A stretch of 64,000 bases of DNA. Origin: Aquificaceae bacterium. GTDB lineage: Bacteria > Aquificota > Aquificia > Aquificales > Aquificaceae. This document shows positions 16,392 to 25,425 of the stretch, one piece after another; within the stretch, counting starts at the first letter, position 1, and each line of letters begins with the position of its first letter. The stretch covers positions 1 through 64,000 of the forward strand of contig JALWVU010000055.1 in the NCBI GenBank assembly GCA_027079305.1. Reading direction: 5' to 3'. A program made the position numbers and the translations under genes. The notes under the pieces were generated by a model. That model saw only the letters and a list, made by a program, of their open reading frames with translations. It made no database searches and was not told where the DNA came from.

Positions 16392-17564
16392 ATGTCCCTC
16401 CGTTTCTTAAGATTCCTGACCGCGGGAGAGTCCCACGGTAGAGGCCTTACCGCCATACTGGAGGGGATCCCCGCCAATCTCGAGCTTAAACCGGAGCACA
16501 TAAACAGGGACCTCGAGAGGAGGCAGAGGGGATACGGGCGCGGGGGGAGGATGAAGATAGAAAAGGACAGGGTCCAGATACTCTCGGGAGTGAGGTTCGG
16601 GAGGACCACAGGCTCCCCCATAACCCTCTGGATAGAGAACAAGGACTGGGAGAACTGGAAGGAGAGGATGTCCCCCGAGGGGGAGCCTTCCGAATCTGTT
16701 GTTCCCTTCACAAGACCCAGGCCCGGACACGCGGACCTCCCGGGGGGGATCAAATACAACCAGAGGGATCTCAGGAACATACTCGAGAGGGCCTCAGCGA
16801 GGGAAACCGCCGCGAGGGTGGCGGTGGGGGCTGTATGCAAGAGGTTCCTCGAAGAGTTCGGAATAAGGATAGGGAGCTACGTGGTCAGCATAGGGGAGTG
16901 CACCTTCCCCATTGAGGAGGAGGATCTGATCAAAAGGCACGAGCTCGCGGAGAGGTCTGAGGTCCGTTTCCCCGATCCCTCAAAGGATGATGAGTTCAAG
17001 AAATACATAGACAGTGTTAGGGAGAAGGGGGAGAGCGCGGGAGGCATCTTCGAGGTATTCGCGGTCGGAGTTCCCCCCGGTCTTGGGAGCCACGTTCAGT
17101 GGGACAGGAGGATAGACGGGAGGATAGCCCAGGCGATGATGAGCATACAGGCCATGAAGGCGGTGGAGATAGGCCTTGGTGTGGAGAGCGCAAAAAGGCT
17201 CGGCTCCCAGGTCCACGACGAGATAGGTTACGATCCCGAAAGAGGTTTTTTCAGATACTCAAACAACCTCGGGGGAACCGAGGGAGGGATAACCAACGGC
17301 ATGCCCATAATCGTTAGGGTGAGCATGAAGCCCATTCCCACCCTCAAGAACCCCCTGAGAAGCGTGGACATAGAGACCAAAGAGGAGCTGAGGGCGGGTA
17401 AGGAGAGGACGGACGTGGTGGCGGTCCCCGCCGCCTCCGTCGTGGGGGAAGCTATGCTCGCCATAGTCCTGGCGGACGCCCTCTTGGAGAAGCTGGGAGG
17501 GGACTTCATGGAGGAGGTAAAGGAGCGCTACAGGTTCTACTTAGAACATATAAGGAGCTTCTGA
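16392..17564 (+). CDS. aroC: chorismate synthase
   Basis: Last step of the shikimate pathway, 5-enolpyruvylshikimate-3-phosphate to chorismate, using reduced flavin. GESHGRGLTAILEGIPANL at the N-terminus, SARETAARVAVGA in the middle and the GGTEGGITNGMPI segment are classic. 390 residues, the usual length. ATG abuts the rpmB stop with no gap, implying translational coupling. Confidence 0.97.
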   Translation: MSLRFLRFLTAGESHGRGLTAILEGIPANLELKPEHINRDLERRQRGYGRGGRMKIEKDRVQILSGVRFGRTTGSPITLWIENKDWENWKERMSPEGEPSESVVPFTRPRPGHADLPGGIKYNQRDLRNILERASARETAARVAVGAVCKRFLEEFGIRIGSYVVSIGECTFPIEEEDLIKRHELAERSEVRFPDPSKDDEFKKYIDSVREKGESAGGIFEVFAVGVPPGLGSHVQWDRRIDGRIAQAMMSIQAMKAVEIGLGVESAKRLGSQVHDEIGYDPERGFFRYSNNLGGTEGGITNGMPIIVRVSMKPIPTLKNPLRSVDIETKEELRAGKERTDVVAVPAASVVGEAMLAIVLADALLEKLGGDFMEEVKERYRFYLEHIRSF

Positions 17565-17565
17565 G

Positions 17566-18312
17566 ATGGACTTTCTCCTCAGGCTCTCGGAGGAGGTGGG
17601 GAAGGCGACCCTGCTGGCCATCCAGGCGGTCTACTTCCTCTTCAGGAAGCCTCCCAAGATAAGGCACTTCGTCAGCCAGTTCACTTACATAGCGGCGGAG
17701 ACTTCCCTCGTTGTCGTGATCACCTCCGCATTCACGGGAGGCGTCATCGCCCTCCAGACTTATTCCACCTTCCACAGGTTCAACGCGGAATACCTGATAG
17801 GGGCGGTCGTGGCCCTTTCGATGGGAAGGGAGCTGGGACCGGTTCTGACCTCCCTCATGGTGGTGGCGAGGGTGGGTTCAGCCATGACCGCGAGCATAGG
17901 GACCATGAGGATAACCCAGCAGATAGACGCCCTCGAGGTGATGGCGGTGAACCCAGTGAGATACCTTGTAACTCCCAGGCTCTTCGCCACCACCTTAGGA
18001 GTTCCCCTACTCACGATACTCTCAAACGTTTCGGGCATATTTGGGGGCTGGTTGGTGGCCACCAAGCTCTTCGGTGTGAACGAATACCTCTACTGGCAGA
18101 AGATGGTGGACCTGACCGAGTTCTTCGACATAGTAGGCGGACTTTACAAGGCCTTCGTCTTCGGTTTCATAATAGCCACGGTGAGCTGTTACTTCGGATA
18201 CTACACGAGCGGTGGAACGGAAGGGGTGGGAAGGGCCACAACCAACTCGGTGGTGACCTCCTCGATGCTCATACTCATATCCGACTACTTCCTCACGGCA
18301 ATAATATTTTAG
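17566..18312 (+). CDS. mlaE: MlaE-type ABC transporter permease
   Basis: Inner-membrane permease of the phospholipid-transport (Mla) ABC system. 248 residues with about five membrane segments, the TSAFTGGVIALQTY motif and MGRELGPVLTSLMVVARVGSAMTA, typical of MlaE/YrbE. The cognate ATPase is not adjacent; a mlaF-like gene lies at 51404-52174. Start 1 nt after the aroC stop. Confidence 0.92.
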   Translation: MDFLLRLSEEVGKATLLAIQAVYFLFRKPPKIRHFVSQFTYIAAETSLVVVITSAFTGGVIALQTYSTFHRFNAEYLIGAVVALSMGRELGPVLTSLMVVARVGSAMTASIGTMRITQQIDALEVMAVNPVRYLVTPRLFATTLGVPLLTILSNVSGIFGGWLVATKLFGVNEYLYWQKMVDLTEFFDIVGGLYKAFVFGFIIATVSCYFGYYTSGGTEGVGRATTNSVVTSSMLILISDYFLTAIIF

Positions 18313-18314
18313 AA

Positions 18315-19223
18315 ATGGACAGGAGCGGTAGCGTAAAGGCCCTCGGGATAAGCCTCTTCCTGATCTTCACCTTCGCCTTTGTGGAGCTCATAGGCGGTTT
18401 CCTCACCAACTCCCTCGCCCTCCTCTCGGACGCGGGGCACATGCTCACCGACAGCGTCTCCCTCTTCATAGCCCTCGTGGCCCAGCTTTTAGTTCAGAGG
18501 GCAAAGGGGAAGAGGATGACCTACGGCCTATACAGGCTCGAGGTCCTCGCCGCCCTCGTGAACGGTGTGTTTCTGATAGGCCTTATAGGATACATAGCCT
18601 ACGAGGCCTTTCAGAGGTTCATAAGGCCTGAGCCCGTTCTCGGTCCCCAGATGCTCCTCATAGCCACGATAGGTCTCTTTATAAACCTGGTGGCGGGCTA
18701 CCTCCTCTTCCGAAGGGCGGGGGAGAACATAAACGTCAAGGCCGCCTTCCTCCACGTGGTGACGGACACACTCGGTTCGGTGGCCGCGATCCTTGCGGGA
18801 CTTGCGGTGACCCTGTGGAAGTTCTATCTGGCGGACCCTATCCTGAGCATAGCCATATCCCTGCTGATACTCCCCGGTGCCTACTCGGTCATAAGGGAGT
18901 CTCTGAATGTTCTCCTGGAACTGGTCCCCTCCGCGATAGACCCCGAGGAGATAGAGGAGGAGATAAGGAATGTCAGAGGCGTTCTGGACGTTCACGATCT
19001 TCATATATGGTCCATAACCGCGGGGAACGTGGTCCTCACAGCCCACGTTGTTGTGAGCGACGTGGAGGCCTGCAACGACATACTGAGGGATGTGGAGGAG
19101 ATAGCGAGGAAATACGGCATAGAGCACACCACCATCCAGATAGAGAGGGAAGGCTACTCCTGTCCACCCTCCTGCCCCCTCCTGAAGGAGGGGAGAGCCT
19201 TCCATCATCACCATGAGCACTGA
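18315..19223 (+). CDS. cation diffusion facilitator (Zn2+/divalent metal exporter)
   Basis: Proton-driven metal exporter of the CDF family (ZitB/CzcD type). Six membrane segments; metal site residues are seen in DAGHMLTD (H42, D46) and HVVTDTLGS. A cytoplasmic domain (about 205-280, VRGVLDVHDLHIWSI) follows. The tail ends in a His-rich stretch (HHHHEH) and contains CPPSCP, which may bind metal. Zinc is the likeliest substrate. Confidence 0.93.
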   Translation: MDRSGSVKALGISLFLIFTFAFVELIGGFLTNSLALLSDAGHMLTDSVSLFIALVAQLLVQRAKGKRMTYGLYRLEVLAALVNGVFLIGLIGYIAYEAFQRFIRPEPVLGPQMLLIATIGLFINLVAGYLLFRRAGENINVKAAFLHVVTDTLGSVAAILAGLAVTLWKFYLADPILSIAISLLILPGAYSVIRESLNVLLELVPSAIDPEEIEEEIRNVRGVLDVHDLHIWSITAGNVVLTAHVVVSDVEACNDILRDVEEIARKYGIEHTTIQIEREGYSCPPSCPLLKEGRAFHHHHEH

Positions 19224-19271
19224 ACTCGGCGAGTTGCATTCACTCTACGTCCGGGGTAAGTTATTAAGGCG

Positions 19272-19676
19272 ATGCTGGAAAGGGCGAGGGGAGTTATAAA
19301 GAAGGTAACCTTGGAGGTAATCTACGAGGTAGTTGAGGAAAGGAGCAAGGAGATACAGGAGAGAATTGAAAAGCTTGAAAACAAGCAGGAGCAGGACTTC
19401 AGGTATCTAAATCAGAGAATAGATCAACTGGGCCAGAAGATAGATGAGCAGGTAGGGCAGGTAAGGCAGGAGATCGGGCAACTGAGACAGGAAATGGGAC
19501 AGGTGAGGCAGGAGATAGGACAGCTCAAGAGCGAGATTTCAAGGCTCGACCAGAAGATAGATGATCAGACAAGTCAAGTAAGGCAGGAGGTGAATCAACT
19601 CCGCCAGGAGATGTTCCAGCTCAACCACAGGATAGATACGGTAATCCAGATGCTTTCGGAGATAATGAGGAAGTGA
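19272..19676 (+). CDS. coiled-coil repeat protein
   Basis: 134 residues, Gln/Glu/Arg-rich, with no named function recognised. After an N-terminal helix, residues 51-122 form tandem 7-residue units of the kind GQVRQEI / GQLRQEM, a near-perfect heptad coiled coil. The underlying DNA shows 21-bp direct repetition. It precedes minCDE by 37 bp but its link to division is only positional. No signal peptide; the hydrophobic VIYEVV near the start is too short for a membrane helix. Confidence 0.75.
   Translation: MLERARGVIKKVTLEVIYEVVEERSKEIQERIEKLENKQEQDFRYLNQRIDQLGQKIDEQVGQVRQEIGQLRQEMGQVRQEIGQLKSEISRLDQKIDDQTSQVRQEVNQLRQEMFQLNHRIDTVIQMLSEIMRK
19422..19637 (+). repeat. 21-bp coding tandem repeats
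   Basis: Successive 21-bp units encode GQVRQEI, GQLRQEM, GQVRQEI, GQLKSEI and related heptads. Several units share a GGxCAGGTxAGGCAGGAGAT-like core. This suggests growth by unequal recombination, and copy number may vary between strains. Confidence 0.6.
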
Positions 19677-19697
19677 AGGGATCCAAGGCTACGGTGA

Positions 19698-19703
19698 TAT
19701 AAT
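19698..19703 (+). promoter_or_regulatory. -10 box 9 nt before minC (leaderless type)
   Basis: Perfect TATAAT followed by 9 nt and GTG 19713, with no Shine-Dalgarno between them. Confidence 0.6.
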
Positions 19704-19712
19704 ATTGAAAGC

Positions 19713-20291
19713 GTGATAGAGATAAGGGGGATAACCCTTCCAGTAATAGCTTTGAGAATAAAGGAAGACGGGGATCTGAACGCACTCAAGGAAGAGATAA
19801 GAAACAGAGTAAAGGGTAAGCTCTTTCAGGGGAGCTACTTCATCATAGAGAACGCGGAGGAGCTGTCGGAGAATATTGTAAGGGAGCTGGAGGAATTTCT
19901 GAGGGAGCTTAACCTCGAGAGCATAAAGAAGGTAGGCCTTAAAGAGAAAAGAGAATCAGAGAAAAAGGACAGGCTCCTGATAGTTGACAAGCCTCTCAGG
20001 TCTGGGCAGAAGGTGGAGCACGGCGGGGACGTTCTCGTTCTGGGTGACGTCAACAAGGATGCTCAGGTGGTAGCTGTGGGTAATATTATTATTATGGGAG
20101 CCCTCAGGGGCATAGCCATAGCGGGTGCCTTGGGGGACGAGAGCGCGGTCGTTGTGGCCCTCAGGATGGAACCCCAGCAGATCAGAATAGGTAAGAAGAT
20201 AGCTATATCTGAGGACTCGGAGAGGGTTTCACCGGGTTATCCGGAAGTAGCCAAGGTTGAGGATGGTATGATAGTTTTAGAGAAGGTATAA
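19713..20291 (+). CDS. minC: septum site-determining protein MinC
   Basis: FtsZ-assembly inhibitor that works with MinD to block polar division. 192 residues, on the short side. N-terminal FtsZ-binding domain (1 to about 80), a linker (KKVGLKEKRES), and a C-terminal beta-helix with GGDVLVLGDVNKDAQVVAVGN and the GALRGIAIAG turn. GTG start. First gene of minC-minD-minE. Confidence 0.93.
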   Translation: MIEIRGITLPVIALRIKEDGDLNALKEEIRNRVKGKLFQGSYFIIENAEELSENIVRELEEFLRELNLESIKKVGLKEKRESEKKDRLLIVDKPLRSGQKVEHGGDVLVLGDVNKDAQVVAVGNIIIMGALRGIAIAGALGDESAVVVALRMEPQQIRIGKKIAISEDSERVSPGYPEVAKVEDGMIVLEKV

Positions 20292-20303
20292 GAGGAGAAA
20301 GTT

Positions 20304-21092
20304 ATGACCGAGGTAATAGTAGTAACCTCTGGAAAGGGAGGCGTAGGAAAGACCACGGTAACCGCCAACCTGGGAGTAGCTCTCGCAAAGCTCGGAAAGA
20401 AGGTCCTTCTCATAGACGCGGACATAGGGCTCAGAAACCTGGACATGATCCTGGGCCTCGAGAACAGGATAGTTTACGACATACTCGACGTCTTAGAGGG
20501 CAGGGTCCCCCCCGAAAAGGCCTACGTTAAGGATAAGAGGGGGTTGAACCTTTACCTGCTTCCCGCAAACCAGACCAAGAACAAGGACGCGGTGAATACG
20601 GAAAAGTGGCTGGAGCTGGTGAAGGATATAAAGTCCAAGGGGGAGTTCGACTACATAATCATAGATTCGCCCGCTGGGATAGAGCAGGGTTTCAAGATAG
20701 CGGTTAGCCCCTCCGACAGGGCCTACATAGTGGTGAACCCGGAGGTTTCCTCCGTCAGGGATGCGGACCGTGTGATCGGTCTTTTGGAGAGCATGGAGAA
20801 GGAGGATTACTGGATAATAATCAACAGGATAAAGTGGAAGATGGTCAAGAGGGGAGAGATGCTCTCGGTGGAGGACATAGAGGACATCCTAAAGGCTCCC
20901 CTGATAGGGATAATACCTGAAGAGGAAAAGCTGGTGGACTTCACCAACAGGGGAGAGCCTATAGTCCTGCATCCTAAATACAACGCTGCCAAGGCGATAG
21001 TGGATCTTGCCAGAAGAACCCTCGGGGAGGAAGTGCCATTTGAGAGATACGGGGAGAAGGAAGGGTTTCTCAGCAGGTTCTTTGGAGGTTAG
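20304..21092 (+). CDS. minD: septum site-determining ATPase MinD
   Basis: Membrane-cycling ParA-type ATPase. Deviant Walker A KGGVGKTT near residue 12, Walker B IIIDSPAG, and a C-terminal amphipathic helix (EKEGFLSRFFGG) that fits the membrane-targeting sequence. 262 residues. 12 nt after minC, with GAGGAG-type Shine-Dalgarno before the ATG. Confidence 0.97.
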   Translation: MTEVIVVTSGKGGVGKTTVTANLGVALAKLGKKVLLIDADIGLRNLDMILGLENRIVYDILDVLEGRVPPEKAYVKDKRGLNLYLLPANQTKNKDAVNTEKWLELVKDIKSKGEFDYIIIDSPAGIEQGFKIAVSPSDRAYIVVNPEVSSVRDADRVIGLLESMEKEDYWIIINRIKWKMVKRGEMLSVEDIEDILKAPLIGIIPEEEKLVDFTNRGEPIVLHPKYNAAKAIVDLARRTLGEEVPFERYGEKEGFLSRFFGG

Positions 21093-21094
21093 GG

Positions 21095-21340
21095 TTGCTG
21101 AACTTGGGGTCTCTTTTTAAGAGAAAGAGCAAGGACGTTGCCAAGCAGAGGTTGATGCTCGTCCTGAGCTACGAGAGGCAGGGTCTACCTCCCAGCATGG
21201 TGGAGAGGCTCAAGGAGGATCTTATCTCTCTATTCTCCAAGTATCCCCAGTTCGATGCTGCAGGAATAGATGTCCTCCTTAAGAAGAACGAGGACAACAG
21301 GGAAGAGCTCTGGATAAGCATACCCTTCAAAGGCTCTTAG
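21095..21340 (+). CDS. minE: cell division topological specificity factor MinE
   Basis: Stimulates the MinD ATPase and drives pole-to-pole oscillation. 81 residues, with an N-terminal amphipathic targeting segment ([10 protein letters not shown]), the anti-MinCD [13 protein letters not shown] region and the dimerisation domain ([15 protein letters not shown]). TTG start right after minD. Its stop codon shares a TTAG tetranucleotide with the convergent prfA stop. Confidence 0.93.
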   Translation: MLNLGSLFKRKSKDVAKQRLMLVLSYERQGLPPSMVERLKEDLISLFSKYPQFDAAGIDVLLKKNEDNREELWISIPFKGS

Positions 21341-22422
21341 GAGGTTTCCACGAGCTTTAACCTCTCCTCCAGCTCCTTAGCCCTGAGAGCTTCTATTATC
21401 TCATCGAGTTTGCCTTCAAGTATGTCCTGTAGTTTGTAAAGGGTCAGGTTTATCCTGTGGTCCGTTACCCTGCTCTGGGGAAAGTTGTAGGTTCTTATCT
21501 TCTCGCTCCTTTCCCCCGTTCCCACCTGCTCCTTCCTCTCCTTCGCTATCTCTTCCCTCTTTTTCCTCTCGTAGTAGTCTTTGAGCTTGGCGTAAAGAAT
21601 CCGTAGGGCCTTCTGCTTGTTCTGAAATTGGGATCTCTCATCTTGACAGGATACCACTATACCGGTGGGCAGGTGTGTTATTCTAACCGCGGTTTCTGTG
21701 GTGTTTACATACTGTCCTCCCGCACCGGATGCCCTGAAGGTTTCTATCCTCAGATCCTGAGGATTTATCTCCACATCCGTCTCATCTGCCTCTGGAAGGA
21801 CCGCAACCGTTGCGGTGGAGGTGTGTATCCTCCCACCGGACTCGGTCACCGGTATCCTCTGAACCCTGTGGACACCGCTCTCGAACTTGAGCCTCGAGTA
21901 GGCCCCCTCGCCTTCTATCAAGGCTATGACCTCCTTGTAGCCTCCCAAACCTGTTTTATTTGCACTGAGTATGGAAAACTTCCACCCTTTGTCCTCCGCA
22001 TACTTCTGATACATCCTGAGAAGGTCCGCCACGAAGAGGGCCGCCTCCTCTCCCCCCGTTCCGGCTCTTATCTCAAGTATGACGTTTTTAGAATCGTTTG
22101 GATCCTTTGGAACGAGGAGGAACTTTAGCTTTTCTTCAAGCTCTGAAATCTTTCGCTGGAGTTTCTCAACCTCCTCCTGTGCAAGTTCCCTCAGCTCAGG
22201 TTCTGGACTTTTCAGGAGCTCCTTGGCCTCTTTGAGTTCCTTGAGGGCCCTCTTGTATTCCTGATAGGTCTCGTATATCTCCGAAAGTTCCTTGTGTTCT
22301 TTACTCAGCTCTCTGTACTTCTTTATATCCTGAATTACGTCGGGCTTGGATAGATCCTCTTCGAGCTTTCTGTATCTGGTGCTGAGCTTTTCCAGCTTAT
22401 CTACAAGCTCCTTCTTGAGCAT
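21337..22422 (-). CDS. prfA: peptide chain release factor 1
   Basis: Recognises UAA and UAG stops and hydrolyses peptidyl-tRNA. 361 residues with GGQ in [17 protein letters not shown] and RF1-type surroundings ([19 protein letters not shown]). I start at ATG 22422, which overlaps the rpmE stop (TGATG); an in-frame TTG lies 3 nt upstream. Operon rpmE-prfA, a common bacterial arrangement. Confidence 0.96.
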   Translation of the reverse strand: MLKKELVDKLEKLSTRYRKLEEDLSKPDVIQDIKKYRELSKEHKELSEIYETYQEYKRALKELKEAKELLKSPEPELRELAQEEVEKLQRKISELEEKLKFLLVPKDPNDSKNVILEIRAGTGGEEAALFVADLLRMYQKYAEDKGWKFSILSANKTGLGGYKEVIALIEGEGAYSRLKFESGVHRVQRIPVTESGGRIHTSTATVAVLPEADETDVEINPQDLRIETFRASGAGGQYVNTTETAVRITHLPTGIVVSCQDERSQFQNKQKALRILYAKLKDYYERKKREEIAKERKEQVGTGERSEKIRTYNFPQSRVTDHRINLTLYKLQDILEGKLDEIIEALRAKELEERLKLVETS

Positions 22423-22622
22423 CAACCTTCCTTCTTCTCACCGGGTGAGGCTATCTCTAAGAACATGGGCTTGAGCCTCAGTTTCCCGGTGTAGAAGGGA
22501 TGGCACTGGTTACATACCTCCACGTGGACCGTTCCACCCTTGGTGGAGAGCAAAGTAAAGGTGTTCCCGCAACCGCACACGAAGGTGGTGGGCTGGAGTT
22601 CTGGGTGTATTCCCTTCTTCAT
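22422..22622 (-). CDS. rpmE: 50S ribosomal protein L31 (zinc-binding form)
   Basis: 66-residue L31, C+ type: CGCGN near 16-19 and [11 protein letters not shown] near 37-47. MKKGIHPE is the standard N-terminus. Its promoter TATAAT sits right after the rho stop codon, and its leader matches that of rpmB almost base for base. Confidence 0.96.
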   Translation of the reverse strand: MKKGIHPELQPTTFVCGCGNTFTLLSTKGGTVHVEVCNQCHPFYTGKLRLKPMFLEIASPGEKKEG

Positions 22623-22624
22623 TC

Positions 22625-22652
22625 CACTTTACCTCCGAAGCTAAGTATTATA
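22625..22652 (-). promoter_or_regulatory. rpmE-prfA promoter and leader (shared with rpmB)
   Basis: On the minus strand: TATAAT (22647-22652), then ACTTAGCT, then CGGAGGTAAAG, then ATG 22622. Compared with the rpmB leader, it lacks 2 nt before the Shine-Dalgarno and has about 3 extra nt after it; the rest is essentially identical. Confidence 0.65.
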
Positions 22653-23939
22653 CTACGCGTTCATCGCTTTTAGGAATTCCCTATTGGTCTTGAAGCGCTT
22701 TAGTTTGTCGAGAAGGAACTCCATCGCTTCTACAGGATCCATGGTGGAGAGGAACTTCCTCAGGACCCACATCCTCTGGAGCTCCCAGTCCTCCACCAGA
22801 AGCTCCTCCTTCCTCGTTCCCGATTTCTCTATGTTTATGGCGGGAAAGACCCTTCTCTCCATGAGTCGCCTGTCCAGATGTATCTCCATGTTTCCAGTTC
22901 CCTTGAACTCCTCGTAGATCACATCGTCCATCCTCGATCCTGTCTCTATCAGGGCGGTAGCTATTATGGTTAGGGATCCTCCTTCTTCGATGTTCCTCGC
23001 CGCTCCGAAGAACTTCTTGGGTCTCTGGAGGGCGGTTGCCTCTATACCTCCGGAGAGAACCCTTCCGGTTGGCGGTGTCACAGCGTTGGAGGCCCTCGCG
23101 AACCTGGTCATGGAGTCAAGAAGTATGACCACATCCTGCTTAAGCTCCACGAGCCTTTTGGCCTTCTCTATGACGAGTTCCGCCACCTGCATGTGCCTTT
23201 CGGGTGGCTCGTCGAAGGTGGAGGCTATAACCTCCGCTCCGTCTCCCACTATCCTCCTCATCTCCGTGACTTCCTCGGGCCTCTCGTCTATGAGGAGTAT
23301 GATCAGATAAACTTCGGGATGGTTATGTATAAGTGCTCTTGAGATCTTCTGTAGGAGGACGGTCTTGCCTGCCTTGGGAGGAGCTACCAGCATACCCCTC
23401 TGTCCTTTACCTATGGGAGCTACAAGGCTTATCACTCTCGTGGAAAGCTCTCTGGGATCGAACTCTAAGTTAAACCTTTCTGTCGGATGGTAAGGTGTAA
23501 GCTTGTCAAAGGTTGGTCTGTTCCTGAGAACTTCCGGATCCGCGGGGAGACCGTTTACCGCCTCCATCTTTATGAGGGCCTTATACTTTTCCCCTTCCTT
23601 TGGAAGCCTTGCAAATCCAACTATGGTGTCTCCGGTCCTAAGACCGAACTTTTTTATCTGGGAAGGGGCTACATAAACATCATCCCAGCTTGGCATGTAG
23701 TTGTTCTGGGCGCTCCTCATAAAACCGTATCCCTCTGGGAGTATCTCGAGGACGCCCTTCACGAAAACGAGCCCTTCGTCCTTAGCCTGTGCGCCGAGGA
23801 TCCTCTCTATAAGCTCGTCCTTCTTCAGACCGGTGGTTCTCTGGAGACCCAGCTCCTTTCCAAGCTTCTGAAGCTCCTGCAGGGTCATTTTCTTTAGCTC
23901 TTCGAGGGTGTAGATCTTTTTCTCTTCCAGTTCCTGCAT
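22653..23939 (-). CDS. rho: transcription termination factor Rho
   Basis: Hexameric RNA-dependent helicase that terminates transcription. 428 residues: N-terminal helical Rho_N (about 8-50), cold-shock RNA-binding domain ([14 protein letters not shown]), and RecA-type ATPase with Walker A APPKAGKT and the R-loop/Q-loop region. Located 13 bp after mnmE, probably in one operon. No inserted domain. Given the absence of intergenic terminators here, Rho is probably central to 3'-end formation. Confidence 0.97.
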   Translation of the reverse strand: MQELEEKKIYTLEELKKMTLQELQKLGKELGLQRTTGLKKDELIERILGAQAKDEGLVFVKGVLEILPEGYGFMRSAQNNYMPSWDDVYVAPSQIKKFGLRTGDTIVGFARLPKEGEKYKALIKMEAVNGLPADPEVLRNRPTFDKLTPYHPTERFNLEFDPRELSTRVISLVAPIGKGQRGMLVAPPKAGKTVLLQKISRALIHNHPEVYLIILLIDERPEEVTEMRRIVGDGAEVIASTFDEPPERHMQVAELVIEKAKRLVELKQDVVILLDSMTRFARASNAVTPPTGRVLSGGIEATALQRPKKFFGAARNIEEGGSLTIIATALIETGSRMDDVIYEEFKGTGNMEIHLDRRLMERRVFPAINIEKSGTRKEELLVEDWELQRMWVLRKFLSTMDPVEAMEFLLDKLKRFKTNREFLKAMNA

Positions 23940-23952
23940 ACCTTCCTCCTGA

Positions 23953-25302
23953 TTATTTTCCTATGCAAAACCTCGAGAATATACTTCCAAGAACGTCTTC
24001 AGTAGTTATATGCCCCACTATCTCACCCAAGTAATCCGCCGCCTCCCTTATGTCGAGCATGGCTATCTCTGGGCTTATGTCCTCCTTCTCGTATTTATCC
24101 CTAAATCTTTCAAGAACTTCCTTGGACTTCCTGAGAAGCTCCTCGTGCCTGACCGAAACATATACGTTTAATCCTTCTTGGACTACCAAACCAGCTTTTC
24201 TAAGAATTTCTTCTTCAAGGTCTTTTAGTCCGTGTCCTGTAAGGGCGCTAACCTTTATTATAGAATGTCCCTCGAAAATTTCAAGAGGTAGGGGGGCTTC
24301 CCCCAGATCTATCTTGTTGATCACGACTATGGTATCTCTGTCCTTCACCTTCTCGTAGATCTTCAGATCCTCCTCCTTAACGCCCACGGAGCCGTCAAGA
24401 ACGAAGAGAACTACGTCCGCCTCCTCTATCTTCTTCACACTCCTCTCTACGCCTATCTTCTCCACGGGGTCCTTTGCATCCCTTATGCCCGCTGTATCCA
24501 CGAGCACCACGGGTATGCCCTTTATGTTCAGCGTTCCCTCTATGTAATCCCTCGTTGTTCCTTCTATGTCAGTAACTATTGCTCTCTCTTCCCTGAGAAG
24601 GGCGTTGAAGAGGGAAGACTTTCCTACGTTGGGCCTTCCAACTATCGCCAGCCTCATGCCCTCTCTCAGAAACTTCCCTGTTTTTGCGGTCTTGAGGAGC
24701 TGGTCTATACCTTCCAGAATCCTCTCCACCATGCTGAGGACCTGTTCCTTTGTTAAGGTGGGGATGTCCTCCTCGGAAAACTCTATGTCCGCTTCTATGT
24801 AGGCGGAAAGCTCTAAAAGACTTTCTCTTAAGGAGTTTACATACTTACTCAGCTCTCCTTTGAGCTGGCGTATGGAAGCTTTCCTTGCAAGCTCGGTCTT
24901 TGCGGTGATCAACTCCGCGACCGCCTCCGCCTGGGCGAGGTCGAGTTTGCCGTTAAGGAAGGCCCTCTTTGTAAACTCTCCTGGTTCCGCAAGCCTGCAT
25001 CCTGCCTTGAGAAAGAGATCGAGGGCTTTCTTCAGTATCAGAGGATTTCCGTGTAGGGACAGCTCTATCATATCTTCTCCGGTGTAGCTTCTGGGAGCTT
25101 TGTAGTATATGAGGATGCCTTCATCTACTATCTCTTCCTTTTCATCCACAAGGGTTCCAAAGTGGGCAAATCTGGGTTTTATCTGGGACCTCGTCCTGAA
25201 AAACCTCCTGGCTATGTTGAGCACACCTTTGCCGGAAAGCCTTACAACTCCTATGGCGCTTTCTCCAAAGGGGGTTGCTACCGCAACTATGGGATCTTTC
25301 AT
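23953..25302 (-). CDS. mnmE: tRNA uridine-34 modification GTPase MnmE
   Basis: With MnmG it installs the cmnm5 group at U34 of tRNAs reading two-fold codons, including tRNA-Leu(UAA). 449 residues: N-terminal folate-binding dimer domain, G domain inserted in a helical domain with G1 [16 protein letters not shown] (G3) and NKID (G4), and the essential C-terminal CIGK. Starts 29 bp from, and divergent to, tRNA-Leu(UAA). Confidence 0.97.
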   Translation of the reverse strand: MKDPIVAVATPFGESAIGVVRLSGKGVLNIARRFFRTRSQIKPRFAHFGTLVDEKEEIVDEGILIYYKAPRSYTGEDMIELSLHGNPLILKKALDLFLKAGCRLAEPGEFTKRAFLNGKLDLAQAEAVAELITAKTELARKASIRQLKGELSKYVNSLRESLLELSAYIEADIEFSEEDIPTLTKEQVLSMVERILEGIDQLLKTAKTGKFLREGMRLAIVGRPNVGKSSLFNALLREERAIVTDIEGTTRDYIEGTLNIKGIPVVLVDTAGIRDAKDPVEKIGVERSVKKIEEADVVLFVLDGSVGVKEEDLKIYEKVKDRDTIVVINKIDLGEAPLPLEIFEGHSIIKVSALTGHGLKDLEEEILRKAGLVVQEGLNVYVSVRHEELLRKSKEVLERFRDKYEKEDISPEIAMLDIREAADYLGEIVGHITTEDVLGSIFSRFCIGK

Positions 25303-25315
25303 GGTTGGGCTTAAT

Positions 25316-25326
25316 TAAAATATATT
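25316..25326 (+). promoter_or_regulatory. -10 region of tRNA-Leu
   Basis: Two overlapping candidates: TAAAAT (25316-25321) and TATATT (25321-25326). They predict transcription starts at about 25328 and 25333, that is, at or within about 4 nt of the mature tRNA 5' end. The same AT-rich gap must hold the mnmE promoter. Confidence 0.5.
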
Positions 25327-25331
25327 CTTGC

Positions 25332-25415
25332 GGGGGTATGGCGGAACTGGCAGACGCAGCGGACTTAAAATCCGCGGGCCGTAAGGCCGTCCGGGTTCGA
25401 CTCCCGGTACCCCCA
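25332..25415 (+). tRNA. tRNA-Leu (anticodon UAA)
   Basis: 84-nt class II tRNA. Acceptor GGGGGTA/TACCCCC, D-arm GGCGGAACTGGCAGACGC, anticodon stem GCGGA/TCCGC with loop CTTAAAA (anticodon TAA), long variable arm, and T-arm CCGGG-TTCGACT-CCCGG. Discriminator A; CCA is not encoded. The D-arm and leucine-type variable arm agree with Leu. Followed 10 nt later by trm1. Confidence 0.95.
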
Positions 25416-25425
25416 TGAGAAAAGA

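Noticed and set aside
19422-19637. CRISPR-like array
   Set aside because: The repeats are contiguous, in frame and encode coiled-coil heptads; there are no spacers.
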